The notes beneath the pieces were generated by a model, which saw only the letters and a program-made list of their open reading frames with translations, ran no database searches and had not been told where the DNA came from. From contig NC_063171.1 in the NCBI RefSeq assembly GCF_023159225.1, forward strand, positions 8,729,886 through 8,793,885: 64,000 nucleotides of DNA, read 5' to 3'. This DNA comes from Perognathus longimembris pacificus. Taxonomy: Eukaryota; Chordata; Mammalia; Rodentia; Heteromyidae. A program made the position numbers and the translations under genes. The stretch's first letter is position 1. Each line of letters starts with the position of its first letter. Positions 11,521 through 23,100 of the stretch are shown one piece after another.

Positions 11521-11892
11521 TGTTGGGGATTCAGTTTCGGCCTTAAAGGGGGAAGGGCACAGAGCTCCCAAGATGCTGCCCTTCCCCCCCAGCTCTGGGG
11601 TAGTGTGGGAGGAAGTCCCTCCCACCCTCTGGCCTCAACCGGAAAAGAAAGCCTCCCTGGGAGGCAAACACGTGCGTGCCACCATGATGGGGTTGTCCTT
11701 CCCACAAAGGAAGTTTCGTGATATCACTTGATGGACATGGTCCTTAGCCTATGACCCGCCCTTTGGCCAGCCCCCTTTCTTTCCCGCCATTGCCTCTATA
11801 TAAGTTCCTTTCCCTATTAAAGATTTTGAGACGCATCCCACCATAGCAGCGTGTCCCTGATGCCTTCTTTTCCGCCCCCACTCCTGGTAACA
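11521..11892 (+). mobile_element. Endogenous retrovirus LTR
   Basis: The 372-bp block starts TGTTG and ends AACA. It carries LTR-type signals in order: a TATA box (CTATATAAG, 11796-11804), an ATTAAA poly(A) signal (11816-11821) and a short R/U5-like tail. Leader-like sequence follows rather than a target duplication, so it reads as a 5' LTR. I cannot assign the class. No gag, pol or env frame is present. Confidence 0.6.
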
Positions 11893-12090
11893 TGTGAGGG
11901 GTCTGGGGGGACGGGAGGCTTCAGCAACCTTTCCTCAACTTAGCGCAAGTCCATGAGAGTACGCCTTTGGCCTTCTGCTGGCAGAAGATAAGGCCGAGTG
12001 CTCTCTCATAGATTTTGGGGTTCAGCCATTTCTCCCCGGGAGTTTGGGGAGAAAGGGATCGTTCAGATCCCGGCAGGAAGAGACCTTAGG
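11893..12090 (+). mobile_element. ERV leader remnant after the LTR
   Basis: GC-rich sequence directly follows the LTR and contains a G-rich segment (11899-11917) where a primer-binding site and leader would lie. It fades into unrecognised DNA near 12090, so the provirus is truncated soon after its 5' LTR. Confidence 0.45.
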
Positions 12091-12149
12091 TATGAACTTA
12101 GAACCTTCAGATGGCTATGTAAGCTCTCTAACATATTAGCTACTCTGGC

Positions 12150-12369
12150 AGTCCATTTTTGCACTGGTTATTTTTTAGATAGGATTTCTCTCTATGTACA
12201 CAATAAACTGAACTATGATCTTTCTTTTTGTGTGTCTCTGTGTCACCATTATGCCCAGTCATTGTTTGAAGTTTCAAAAATTTTTGTTGCCTAGCCTTGA
12301 ACATTGATCTTCTGATTCTTCACCTCCCAAGTAGCTAGGATTATAGGCTTGAACCACTTTGCCTGGCTT
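12150..12369 (-). mobile_element. Old B1/7SL-type SINE remnant
   Basis: On the reverse strand the end 'aagtagctaggattatagg...gcctggc' (12330-12368) corresponds to the 5' end of a B1/Alu-like element. The remainder is strongly diverged. Confidence 0.6.
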
Positions 12370-12689
12370 CGAAGAGACTTTTTACTATGAACTTGTCTGC
12401 AGCAGAAGATGAGAAATACAGTCTAGCACTGGAAGCTGGATTTCTGACCAGAGTCCCTGATTTCTGGAAATGGCTGTTCCACACCCTGCTTCCCTCCAGC
12501 TTCTCTAGCTGCCTCCTGTGTAGTTTCTTTCCATTTCTAACCTTTATATCACATGCTGTGCATGTTAGCAAAGGAAATGTTCAGATTGATAGTAGGTAAT
12601 ATGAGAAAATCCATAGATTTCTAATTGGTATTTGGGATTCTGAAGGATAAAGGTAACACAGTTAAATAGACAAACACATGTGGTTGTTA

Positions 12690-12830
12690 AAACTGATCAG
12701 CCAGATATTGGTGGCTCATATCTGTCATCCTAGCAACTCACGAAGCTGAGTTCTGAAGACCTGAAATTTGCAGCCAGCCCAGGCAGGAAAGTTTGTGAGA
12801 CAAAAACAAACTAAATAAAACAAATACATT
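12690..12830 (+). mobile_element. B1-like SINE
   Basis: The sequence 'ggtggctcatatctgtcatcctagcaactc' region, followed by 'cagccagcccaggcagg' and an A-rich tail, matches the B1/Alu-like left half found elsewhere in the window. Confidence 0.7.
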
Positions 12831-12837
12831 CAAGACT

Positions 12838-12904
12838 CAAGGCCTCATGCTTGCAAGGCAGACACTTCACTTTTCTATAGCTTGTACCATGCTACTCAGT
12901 CCTT
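12838..12904 (-). mobile_element. ID-type SINE fragment
   Basis: The reverse complement shows the tRNA-Ala/ID-like head and 'gcaaggcagacact' core of an ID element. It is diverged and short. Confidence 0.55.
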
Positions 12905-12919
12905 TTTAAATTTAGTCAT

Positions 12920-13118
12920 CATTTTTCAGATAAGGTACACAACTATGTACTGGTCCTAGTCCTGCACATTGGGGAAGAAAGATGTGAACCACTGCCCCAA
13001 CATACTGATTGAAAAGGGTCTTACTAACTTTCTGCCCAGTTCTCACTTGTATGGTCAGCCTCCTAACTTCCACATTCCAAGTAGCTATGATTACAGATGT
13101 GATCTACTGCCTTGGGCT
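12920..13118 (-). mobile_element. Diverged B1-type SINE
   Basis: 'ccaagtagctatgattacag' near 13077 is the reversed B1 5' region. The upstream part is poorly conserved. Confidence 0.5.
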
Positions 13119-13789
13119 CTGAAGGGAAAAATATTAATAACAATAATTATAATTATAATAACTGAGATGATCAAGCACATGGATGAAAGAAAGGTTAATG
13201 TGTTGCAAAATACAGCTTCACTATTAGCTTATAAAAGGTGAATGGGCAAGGCAGGGAACTTAAAGTGTCTAGTTATGAATGAACAGCACCCATACAATGT
13301 GCTTCACTCTGAGGACTTGTGGAGACAAACTGAGGGAGTCCGTGGCTGTGACTGAGCCACTGCTAACTTTTCATTAGACAGAGCAGGTGGTCAAGTCAGG
13401 TTCTGTGCTAGGAGTAGATTCTGAGTTCTGAATGAGCCTCAGATTCTTTGTATGTGGACTGGAGATGGGGGTATCATTTCTAGTTAAATGTTTTTATAAC
13501 TGTAAGATCCTGTCTAGCAACAATACAGTATAGTGGCTTTGTTTGTTTTTACCTTTATTTTTTGGAAAAAAAAATGAGCCACAAGAAGGCTTTGGAGATA
13601 CTCTATAAGCTCTCCTTGTTTGTCCTCATGCCTTCAAACTTTTAAAACTATTTAAAATAAAACCTCAATAATAGTAAATGCTTTGTATGGATACTTACTT
13701 TATAATTAATCATTTCTTCAAATCTCCTTTGGTTATTACAAAAAAAATGAGATTAATTATTATTTCAAAGATTTTCCAGAGAATACTGC
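13119..13789. other. Intergenic, nothing recognised
   Basis: AT-rich DNA with a short (AAT/ATT)-type simple tract near 13136-13165. I see no gene or clear repeat. Confidence 0.6.
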
Positions 13790-13932
13790 TGGGCTTAAAG
13801 TGGTAGCATACTAGCCTAGAGCAAAATAGCTGATGGACAGCTCCCTGATGAGGAGTTCAAACCCCATAACCAAGGACAGTGACACAATAACAATGACGAC
13901 GACAACAAAGCAGAAGGAGGAGGAGGAGATTT
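13790..13932 (+). mobile_element. Diverged right-monomer SINE with simple-repeat tail
   Basis: 'aaagtggtagcatactagcc' and 'gaggagttcaaacccca' match the right monomer shared by the local SINEs. It ends in imperfect ACA/ACG and GGA triplet tracts (13890-13930). Confidence 0.55.
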
Positions 13933-14399
13933 TCCATTCACTCACAGTTTGTGACTTACCTTCCGTAGTTCCTTTCTTATTGGAACCAGGAAATCCTTAC
14001 TTTCTGCCAAGTTGTTTCCATGCCCCTGCCATTTTCAGCCAGTGTGTACTGTGCGACTGTCATCCTTTGGGGGGTGGGATCACACAGCATGGAGTCTGCT
14101 CACAAGCACAGGTATGGTGCTAAAGTTGAGTCTGGCTGGCTTCAGTGAACAGCATTTCACACCATGAAGTACTAATCACTGCTGCTTTCCCATCATCTTT
14201 TATCTATTCCTATAACATAGCCTGGAATTTCAGAAACATAAAAAAGGAAGGAGGGGAAAGATGGCTAAACCTGGCTATCCTGGCTTGAAGTAAATGATAG
14301 GAGCCATAGACCTGTCCATTTTTATTCTAATTGTGACTTTTACTTACCAGACTCTACTTCCTAGTTGGAATTTGATGGAAACCTCCTTTGCCTTAATTC
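13933..14399. other. Intergenic, nothing recognised
   Basis: Unique-looking sequence without convincing coding or repeat signals. Confidence 0.55.
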
Positions 14400-15860
14400 A
14401 TTTCCTATAGCTATAACAATTGCTCAAAGCTGAACAATTTCTAAAGTAAAAGCTTTATCTAGCTCAGAGTTATGGAGATTCAAAAGCACAGTGCTCCATC
14501 TGGAGACAGCCCTGGGTGAACATCATCACAACACTAGATGTCATCACAACACCATGTGTCATCACAGTGCCAGCTGTCATCACAATGCCACATACCATCA
14601 AACGCCAGGTGTCATCACAATGCCAGGTACCATCAAATACCAGATGTCATCACAATGCCAGATGTCATCACAATACCAAGTTTCATCACAATGAGAGGTG
14701 TCATCAGAATGCCAGATGTCATCATCCAGGTGTCATCACAATGACAAGTGTCATCATAATGCCAGATGTCATCACCATGTTAGATATCATCAAATGCCAG
14801 GTGTAATCACATTGCCAGATGTCATCAAATTCCAAGTGTCATCTTAACTCTAGATGTCATCAAATACCAGGTATCATCACAATGGCAGCTTTCATCACAA
14901 TGGGAGGTGTCATCACATGCTGATGTCATCACAATGGCAGGTTTCATCACAGTGGGAGGTGTCATCACAATGCCAGATGTTATCAAATGCCGTGTCATCA
15001 CAATGACAAGTGTCATCACAATGTCGGATGTCATCACCATGCCAAATGTCATCATAATACCAGGTGTCTTCAAATGCCAAGTGTCATCACAATGCTGATG
15101 TCATCAAATGCCATGTGTTATCACAATGCCAGGTGTCACCAAATGCCAAGTGTCATTACAATTCCAGATGTCATGAAATGCCAAGTGTCATCAAGTGCCA
15201 TGTGCTATCACAATGCTAGGATCACAATGCTGATGTCATCACTATGCCAGGTGTCATCATGATGCCAAGTATCATCACAATGTAAGATGTCATCACAATG
15301 CCAAGTATCAGCACAATGCCAGGTGTCATCAAATGCCAGGTGTCATCAAGTGCCAGGTGTCATCTTAATTCCACATGTCATCACAATGCCAGGTGTCATC
15401 AAATGTCAGATGTCATCACAATGCTAATGTCATCACCATGCCAGATGTAATCACAAGGCCAGGTGTCATCATAAGACCAGATATCATCAGAATGTGAAGA
15501 ATCATCATGCCAATGTCATCACATGGCACATGTCATCACAAGGCCAGGTGTCATTACAATCCCAGATATCTTCATAATGCCAGATATCAAGAAATGCTAG
15601 ATGCCACCCCAAGGCCTGCAGCAAGTGCACAAGAGGGATTCAGAGGAGCTGTCAGACTCATTTATAACAACCCATTGTCACATGAACTAAGCCTTCCCCA
15701 GGAGGCCTAACTCAGTCCTGGAAGCCCAACCACTTCCAAGGATGGAATCTCATGACCTAACCACTACCCACTATGCTTAAGGATTCTAACATTTCAATAC
15801 TGCCCCAAAGAGAGCCAAGCTTGAAACAATACATAATTCAAACAAACCATAGTCTTCCTG
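14400..15860 (-). mobile_element. MaLR-type (MST/THE1-like) LTR split by a minisatellite
   Basis: The left piece (14400-14512: 'tataacaattgctcaaagctg', then 'gctttatctagctcagagtt') and the right piece (15660-15855: 'catgaactaagccttcccc', 'catgacctaaccact', 'taacatttcaatac', 'caaacaaaccatag') resemble the two ends of a reverse-oriented MaLR LTR. The middle has been replaced or expanded by the satellite at 14515-15606. The assignment is from memory of the consensus. Confidence 0.55.
14515..15606. repeat. Minisatellite, ~17-18 bp unit (TGTCATCACAATGCCAGG)
   Basis: About 60 tandem copies of an 18-bp unit alternate with 17-bp (CATCAAATGCC) and other variants over nearly 1.1 kb. Because 18 is a multiple of 3, several frames stay open by chance on both strands. 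These short open frames should not be read as genes. Confidence 0.95.
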
Positions 15861-15934
15861 AGCATCCTCAATTCTAGCCTTTGGGTTTCTGCCAGACAAG
15901 TTTCCCTGTTACTAAGTGGCTTTGTTTCCTTGTT

Positions 15935-16143
15935 GTGGTGGTGGTACTGGGCCTGTATCCCTTAGCTTTTTTATGCGACTGGTGTACTACCACTTGAGTC
16001 ACAGTTTCATGTCTGACTTTTTGCTGGTTAACTGAAGATAAAAGTCTCATGGACTTTCCTATCCCAGTTAGCATTGAATTACAGTCCTCAGTTCTCAGGC
16101 CCCCAAGTAGTTAGTGTTACAGGTATAGGCTATCAGTGCCTAG
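15935..16143 (-). mobile_element. B1 + Geo-type composite SINE
   Basis: Read in reverse it has a B1/7SL-like left half ('aagtagttagtgttacagg' reversed) joined to the right monomer ('taccacttgagtcacag' reversed). Confidence 0.7.
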
Positions 16144-17390
16144 ATCCTAACTGGCTTTTGATACTTGCCCTCCTTCGAGGGCCTGAAACCTCGGATTGGA
16201 TTGGAATCTCTAGCTCAGCACTGTTCCTTTGGGTGTTATGAGGGTCCCCAAACTTGGCTTTTAAATGATTTAGGGAGACCACCAACAGAAGGAAATAATT
16301 TCATTGAGGGTGAAATGTGGTAGTGGTGCTTCTGCTTATGTGTGAAAGAGTTTTGCACAGAATTCACGTCTACAATCCTTGACTTATTTCCCCTCCCTCA
16401 ATTCTCCTCACAGAGTTGAGTTAGCTGAATGTTGCTTTTTCATCTTTGAAGGCCCACAGCCAACTCCTGCCCAGCTGCCTTATCCAATGTCCTGGTTCAG
16501 CAATGTGGAATGCCTCCAACACCAACTCTGCCTTGCAGACACCAACTTTCACAGCTTGTCCTGATAGATCACACCACACATCCCCACTCCCTAAGTAAAA
16601 TGGGATCCATAGGCGTGCAAAAGGGAATGGGATATGAATGTTATGGAGACATGCAAGCTGCTTTCACAGGCACTGTTCTGTCACTTCTCATGTGTCTTAG
16701 CACTTAACTCCAGAGCTGTAACATTAGAGCCAGAGGGGAGGAAGAGAATGCCAACCTCCATGAAGTCCTGTGGAGAGAGGAGAGTGAATAGGAGAATGAG
16801 ATGGACACAATCTAAATGAGTGAAAAGGTGGGATTTAGTTAGGTTGCCAGAGAGGTAGTCTCAGCCATGCAGGAAATGAGGGAGGAAAGGTTGAACAAAG
16901 GAAACATTTTTTAATAGTCTGTACAAATAATATTTTAGGTCTCTCCCCTTTATTCTTCAGACTCCTGGTCTCTCTTATCTGAAAGCCACTCTACTATAAT
17001 CCTCAAGACAATGAATAGCTATTTGTAATGAAAACACAGCTCATTTCTAAACAAAAACAAAAAGTGGGGCCACCCCTAAGCCACAGGATCCATACTGGTT
17101 ACCACCAAGGGGAGTACCTTTCTAGGTACATCTGGTAGCACCACCCTCCCAGCCCATGCATTTGGAAGATCTTCTCATGCTGTAGCCTCATACTCCCACC
17201 CTAGCAACCCATGTAGTCATCTTTTTCAGATATTACGCCCTTCCCAGTAGGCATGTTCTCCATTTAGAAGAAAAGATGGGAGACATGAAAGGCTTAGAAA
17301 ATCTTTGCCAAGATGGATATTAGGCAGAAAGACTGCAAGTTTAAAGCCAATATATGTGTGGGCTATACAGCAAACTGGGTCTGCCTGGCC
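16144..17390. other. Intergenic, nothing recognised
   Basis: No gene or repeat family recognised. The short open frames present lack homology that I know. Confidence 0.55.
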
Positions 17391-17479
17391 ATCTGTCTGT
17401 CTGTCTGTCTGTCTGTCTCTATCTCTGTCTCTGTCTCTGTCTCTGTCACTGTCTCTCTCTGTCTCTGTCTCAGTCTCTC

Positions 17480-17519
<40 letters not shown>
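17391..17519. repeat. Compound microsatellite (CTGT)n-(CTGTCT)n-(CA)n
   Basis: CTGT and CTGTCT repeats (17391-17480) are followed by an uninterrupted CA run (about 17486-17519). Confidence 0.95.
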
Positions 17520-17521
<2 letters not shown>

Positions 17522-17599
17522 AATGTCATTTGCCAAGAAATGCATAAACTACTCACTTAATATGAAGGAGAGGTAGTTGGTGCCTCTTTACTTACTCAG

Positions 17600-18620
17600 A
17601 TTGGATCCTGTTTGTCAAGCCCATTTCTTATGCAGTTCACATTAGCTTTAAGTACTACCGTAAGAACAGCTCTGAAACCAGGCAGCCATAAGGCGCTAAC
17701 GTGGTACAATCTTGCTAATGCAACACAGCTTGCTTTCCTTGAAAGAAGCTTGAGAATGAGACATCTTTCAACCACTATGATCAGATTCTGCTTTTTCGTC
17801 ACATCCTGACTCACAATAAGCCTAAACACACTGTACTAGGTACTTGTAAGTACAACTCTGCAAACCACATTGCTGCCAGGCTGCTAACATATCAGTGGTT
17901 AGAAGGACCTTGGGATGGATACATCTTTTAGCTCTTATGAAGAGCTTCAGCTTTGCAGTTGCATTTCATGTCTCATAGTAGGCCTAAATGCATGATATTA
18001 AGATGTGTGTCTAAATTATACTCTGAATCTTATTTCCAGACATAAGATGCTAATTGTACAAGTTTGCTTTTAGATGAATGAAACTTGGGTATCATGCATC
18101 TTTCAATTACTATAAACAGATTTTGTGTGGGTGTGCTGTTGTTCGGGCTTGAACTCAGGGCATGGGTGCTCTCCCCTATGCTTTTTCTCTGAAGGCTGGC
18201 ACTCTACCCCTCTACTTTCTGCTTTTTGGAAGCAAATTGGATATAAGTGTCTCACTGTTTTTTCTGCCAAGGGCTGGCTTCAAACCACAATTTTCAGATC
18301 TCAGCCTCATGAACAACTAGGGTTATAGGTGTGAGCCACTGGCACCTGGCCAATGGATTCATCTTTCCTTCCATTTTCAAGATATTGTTCACAAGAGGCC
18401 TGAAGAAAGTATGATGAGAAATTGTGTTAAAAAAAAGAAAAAGCTCAGAATCCAAATTTTCTAAAAATCTGCTGACTTGGCACAAGCTTGCATTATTTGA
18501 ACTTATCTTGAGAATGATTTTGTTACAAACTCTATGAACAGAGGCTTTTGCAGCCACTCTCTGCATGTTGCTCATGGTGGGCACTAATAGTAAGGAAACA
18601 TCCAAAATAATTTGTCTATG
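17600..18620. repeat. Degenerate ~165-185 bp tandem array
   Basis: Recurring landmarks show diverged tandem units: CTCTG[A/C]A at 17670, 17856 and 18021; CATCTTT at 17762, 17932 and 18097; and 'taagcctaaacac' (17817) against 'taggcctaaatgc' (17979). A further unit around 18500-18600 keeps 'tatgaacagaggcttttgcag' and 'gttgctcat'. A SINE (18130-18352) and an L1 (18636-20701) interrupt it, and it may continue to about 20870. I do not recognise the family. Confidence 0.65.
18130..18352 (-). mobile_element. B1 + Geo-type composite SINE
   Basis: Reverse strand: B1-like head ('gggttataggtgtgagcc' reversed at 18319), 'agtctcact' style middle, and right monomer with 'gggcttgaactcagggc' at 18147. Confidence 0.8.
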
Positions 18621-18635
18621 AAAGACTGGTAGCCA

Positions 18636-20227
18636 CAGCAATATACAAGCAGAAAAGAATATTATGGAAATAATTCCTTTTACATTAGCCAAAAAAAGAA
18701 TAAAGTACCTAGGGATCAACCTAACCAAAGACGTGACAAATCTATTTAATGAGAACTATAAAAATCTGATAAAGGAAATCAAAGAAGACACAAGGAGATG
18801 GAAAGACCGCCCATGCTCATGGGTAGGCAGAATCAATATAGTGAAAATGGCCATATTACCCAAATTGTTATAAAAATTCAATGCAATCCCCATCAAAATC
18901 CCAGCTACATTCTTCACTGAAGTAGAGAAAGCAACCCATAAATTCATATGGAACAGCAAAAGACCTAAAATAGCCAAAGCAATTCTAGGCAAAAAAAAGC
19001 AGTGCAGGAGGTATCACAATACCAGACTTCAAGCTCTACTATAGAGCCATCATAAAACAGCCTGGTATTGGTATAAAAACAGACCTGAAGACCAGTGGAA
19101 TAGAATTGAAGACCCAGAAATAAAACTGCACTCTTACAGTCAGCTGATATTTGACAAAGGAGCTAAAGACATACAATGGAATAAACAGAGCCTCTTCAAC
19201 TACTGGTGCTGGGAGAACTGGGCAGCCATATGCAGAAAACTCAAAGTAGACCCAAGCCTATCACCATGCACCAAGATCAACTCAAAATGGATCAAGGACC
19301 TCAATATAAGGCCTAAATCCTTGAAACTACTGAAGGTTAGAGTAGGAAAGATGCTAGAACTTATAGGCACAGGAAGGAACTTTCTGAATAGAGTCCTAGG
19401 GGCACAACAAATAGGGGATAGACTCGACAAATTGGGACTACTACAAATTAAAAAGTTTCTGCACAGCTAAGGACATAGCCACCAAACTAGAAAGACAGCC
19501 AACCATATGGGAAAGGATCTTCACCAGCACAGCAACAAAGGCCTACTATCTGTCATCTACAGAGAACTCAAAAAACTAACCCCCTCCAAAGCCCAGTAAA
19601 CCAATTATGAAATGGGCAAAGAAGCTAAAGAGAGACTTCACAAGAGAAGAGATAAAAATGGCAAAGAAACATATGAGGAAATGTTCAACATCCCTGGCAG
19701 TAAAGGAAATGCAAATAAAAACAACACTGAGATACCACCTCACTCCAGGCAGAATGGCCTATACTCTGAACTCAATCAACAACAAATGCTGGAGGGGGTG
19801 CGGGGAAAGAGAAACCCTCCTCCATTGTTGGTGGGAGCACAAATTAGTACAACCACTTTGGAGAACAGTATGGAGGTTTCTCAAAAAACTCAACATAGAC
19901 CTACCCCATGACCCAGCCATACCACTCCTAGGCATCTATCCTGAAAAGCAGGTTCCAAGATATCAAAAAGACATCTGCACTTCCATGTTTATCACTGCAC
20001 AATTCACAAGAGCCAAAATATGGAAACAACCCAGATGCCCCTCTACAGGTGAATGGATCCAAAAAATATGGTACCTATACACAATGGAATACTACATAGC
20101 GATTAGGAATGGTGAAATATTGGTATTCGCAGGGAAATGGTCAGAACTTGAACAAATAATGTTGAGCGAGACAAGCCTAGAACACAGAAAACAAAGGGGC
20201 GTGATCTCCCTGATATATGACTGTTAA
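18636..20227 (+). pseudogene. L1 ORF2 C-terminal part, broken
   Basis: Corresponds to the ORF2 region after the RT palm through the C-terminal Cys-His region. In-frame stop at 18871 (TAA) and several frameshifts; the longest intact piece is 19607-20227, ending SLIYDC like the younger copy. The catalytic FADD motif lies upstream of the truncation point, so the copy could never have been autonomous. Confidence 0.92.
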
Positions 20228-20701
20228 GGTGGGGGTGTGGGGGAGACAGTAGAGACCAGGTCTGTGAAACCAAAAACTTCTTGTCAAATGGTATTTCCCA
20301 CAGGTTTGGGTCAGTGACCCTACACTATGTAACTAAAACCAAACAACTACTCAACATATAAAGGTCAAAAATTGACCTCTCAGTGGATCACAATAGCTCA
20401 AAAGCTATGTATGTATGTTCATATAAGACTATTGTCGACATATTGTCTATTGTTGACATTACATTTAAAGCCCTAGGTGAATTTTCTTCGGCGTAGGCCA
20501 CAAGGCTATATATATTCTTGGTACATTGTATATTGTTTATATGTCTACCAACCTAGGGAAGGGAAAGAAAAGCAGGATGTAAGATATCACAAATAATGTA
20601 CACACTGCCCTACTATGTAACTGTACCCTTTTTGCACAACACCTTGTCAAAAAAAAACTTTTCTTTCATTAATAAATAAATTACAAAAACAGAAAAAAAA
20701 A
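18636..20701 (+). mobile_element. 5'-truncated LINE-1 (same lineage as 4263-11138)
   Basis: It starts inside ORF2 at the point matching 8951 and runs to a full 3' UTR and A-rich tail. A perfect 16-bp target duplication, GAAAGACTGGTAGCCA, lies at 18620-18635 and 20702-20717. Its 3' UTR keeps about 236 nt that the copy at 10566 lacks. Confidence 0.95.
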
Positions 20702-21065
20702 GAAAGACTGGTAGCCAGAGGCTGCCGATATACCTCAGGCACACGTTCATAGAACTAATTTTGGGAGTAGTGCAGTTCACAAATGCAATGGACAGATGGG
20801 TCTTTGCAATCAGCTGTTAGAAGAATTTACATAAAAAGAAAGTAATTAGAGGCAGCTCTGATAATCCAGCTGGAACTCAGAGAAAGAAATTCAAGAAATT
20901 TCTATCAGCTTTGCACAGACTGGTTGTCAATCTCTTCCTACATGTTTTTCTCAATGGGGTGGAAGATGGTATAGACTTCATTGATATCCAATGACTTTTT
21001 TCCCATTTTGTCTCCAATTTTATTAATTTAGGCCTTCTTTTTCTTTCTTTTATTTATTTATTATT

Positions 21066-21294
21066 TTTTGATACTAGGGTTGGGTTTGAAATCAAGGCCT
21101 GGGTGCTGTCCCTCACTTTAGTGCTCAAAGTTAGTAGTCTACCACTTTGAGCCACAGCTCCATTTCCAGCCTTTTGGTAGTTAATTGGATATCAGGTTTT
21201 CATAGACTTTCCTGCCCAGGCTGGCTTTGAACCATGATCCTCAGATTTTAGCTTCTTGAGTAGCTAGGATTATTGATTTGAGCCACCCACACAC
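21066..21294 (-). mobile_element. B1 + Geo-type composite SINE
   Basis: Reverse strand: B1-like head ('gagtagctaggattattg' reversed), the 'ggctttgaaccatgatcc' block, then the right monomer ('ccactttgagccacag' reversed). Confidence 0.8.
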
Positions 21295-21391
21295 TTTCTT
21301 TCTTTTGGTTAGTTTTATCTTTCTTTTCATCAGTTTTTCTCATAATTAAAAGAAATAGTACAAAAAAACTGAAATATAAGATATAGATAGA

Positions 21392-21622
21392 GGCTGGGAA
21401 TATGGCCTAGTTGCAAGAGTGCTTGCCTCATATACATAAAGCCCTGGGTTCGATTCCTCAGCACCACATATATAGAAAATGGTCAGAAGAGGTGCTGTGG
21501 CTCAAGTGGTAGAGTGCTAACCTTGAGTGAAAAAAAAGCCAGGGACAGTGCTCAGGCCCTGAGTTCAAGGCCCATGACTTGCAAAAAATAAAATAGATAA
21601 ATAAATAAATAAATAAATAAGA
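21392..21622 (+). mobile_element. IDL-Geo dimeric SINE
   Basis: The ID-like left monomer (A-box TGGCCTAGTTG, B-box GGTTCGATTCC) is joined to the right monomer (GTGGCTCAAGTGGTAGAG) and ends in a (TAAA)n tail. Confidence 0.93.
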
Positions 21623-23088
21623 TAGAAATAGAAAAAATATTGTAAAAGTCTTTGCATACTGAAAGGAAAAACAAAAATTCAAGAAGCACTGGGTACTTGT
21701 AGACATTGTAACCTCCCTTGTACAACTTTGTAAAGTTCAGAAAAAAAAAATCTTAAATTTAGAAAAAAAAAAGCACACACATGTGCCAAACAGCACATGC
21801 AAAGAAAGGAGGGGATAGTTAAAAACTGAAGGAATTGTGTTACCTGAGATTGCCAGGTGTGCAGGGCAGAGTGGATGTTCACTATCTGTCACCCTAATCC
21901 TCACACTTTTCTGACTATATCAAACACAAGGAGGAGGGAGGTTCTTCATCTTTTACCTTTTTTTTCTCTTGCATCACCCGGGTACCAGTAGGACTATCTT
22001 GGGAATATAGTGAATTGGAGTCACCTTCCTCTTGCCAGCAAGTGCTATCCTGTAAAAATACATTACAGAGAGGTATGCTCAACTCACTCCCAGGCCAGGA
22101 ATGCTGGGGCAAGGAGGCCTGTGTTTGTCTCCACTGCCCCATGTGAAGCTTGCTTGGTATTCAAGGGCAAGTATAAGGCTTCATCAGCAACCCAGGACCC
22201 TGGCATTTTATGGGCCCACTTCAGTGATAATTAGGCATTCCTGCTCAGATCCTTAGTTCCTCAACTTCTGTAGTATTAGAGTAGCAAAGTCTTCTTCTTC
22301 CTTAGCTTGCCACAGAGCCACAGCTCTAAATAAGAACGTGGGTTCTATTGCATTCTGTTGCCATAGTCAGTCTTAAAGGGAAGGTGAGCTCTGTTCCCTC
22401 CTATGGCTCTAAGCAACCATACACCACGTAGAAGATTTTCAGCTGGGCTGTTTCAGTGGCGCTCCTCCTGAGACAAATTACGTGGCAAGAGACAAACAAA
22501 AATGATGCACAGAGATTGTGGCAATAATTTCTGTGGATTCTCAAAGACAGGAATATTCAAATGTGGTTTCCCAGAGCTCAGACCAAACCTTTTCAATCCA
22601 GTTCCCATTGCTCAGTGAGTATATGTTGGGAAAGGCACAATTTCTCTATGGCCAGACTGATTTGCAGATTCTTAAACATCTCTTTTGAGGTTTCCCTTCT
22701 CTGTTGTGGCAGAAAAACAGGGAGAGACTATTTCTCTGCCACCCCTTCTCAGCTGAGGTGCCCCTCTCTCTTTCTCCAACATTTTTCCAAGCCTATGGAT
22801 TTCTGCCAATCTACTAGTGAACTTCAACACATTCCTCCAGACAGATGCTGCACTGAGCTGCTGCTCTTCAGTTGATCCAGTTACAACTCATAACAAGAAA
22901 GATGAGGGTTGCTTGACCCTTCCTGCTATCTTGAACCTCCCCCATCTGTAGCTCTTTTAGTACTAAAGTGAAATAATTTTGTGGCCTGAGGGCACTTCCC
23001 CATCTGGAAAGTGATAGGGATCTTACCAAACAAGTCTACTGTATATCTGTCTTAATCTCCTGTGCCCATTTTAGGAAGGAAAATTAAG
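21623..23088. other. Intergenic, nothing recognised
   Basis: About 1.4 kb of unique-looking DNA. Open frames near 22010-22234 and 22561-22875 have no domain I recognise. Confidence 0.55.
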
Positions 23089-23100
23089 AATAAAAAATAG

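Noticed and set aside
14491..15262. Open frames rich in His, Cys and Ser through the minisatellite
   Set aside because: They follow from an 18-bp repeat (a multiple of three) and are present in several frames and on both strands.
14515..15606. Spaced repeats reminiscent of a CRISPR array
   Set aside because: The repeats are directly tandem without unique spacers, and the genome is mammalian.
21392..21480. tRNA-like sequence with A and B boxes
   Set aside because: This is the tRNA-derived left monomer of a SINE with an A-rich tail and target duplications in sister copies, not a functional tRNA gene.
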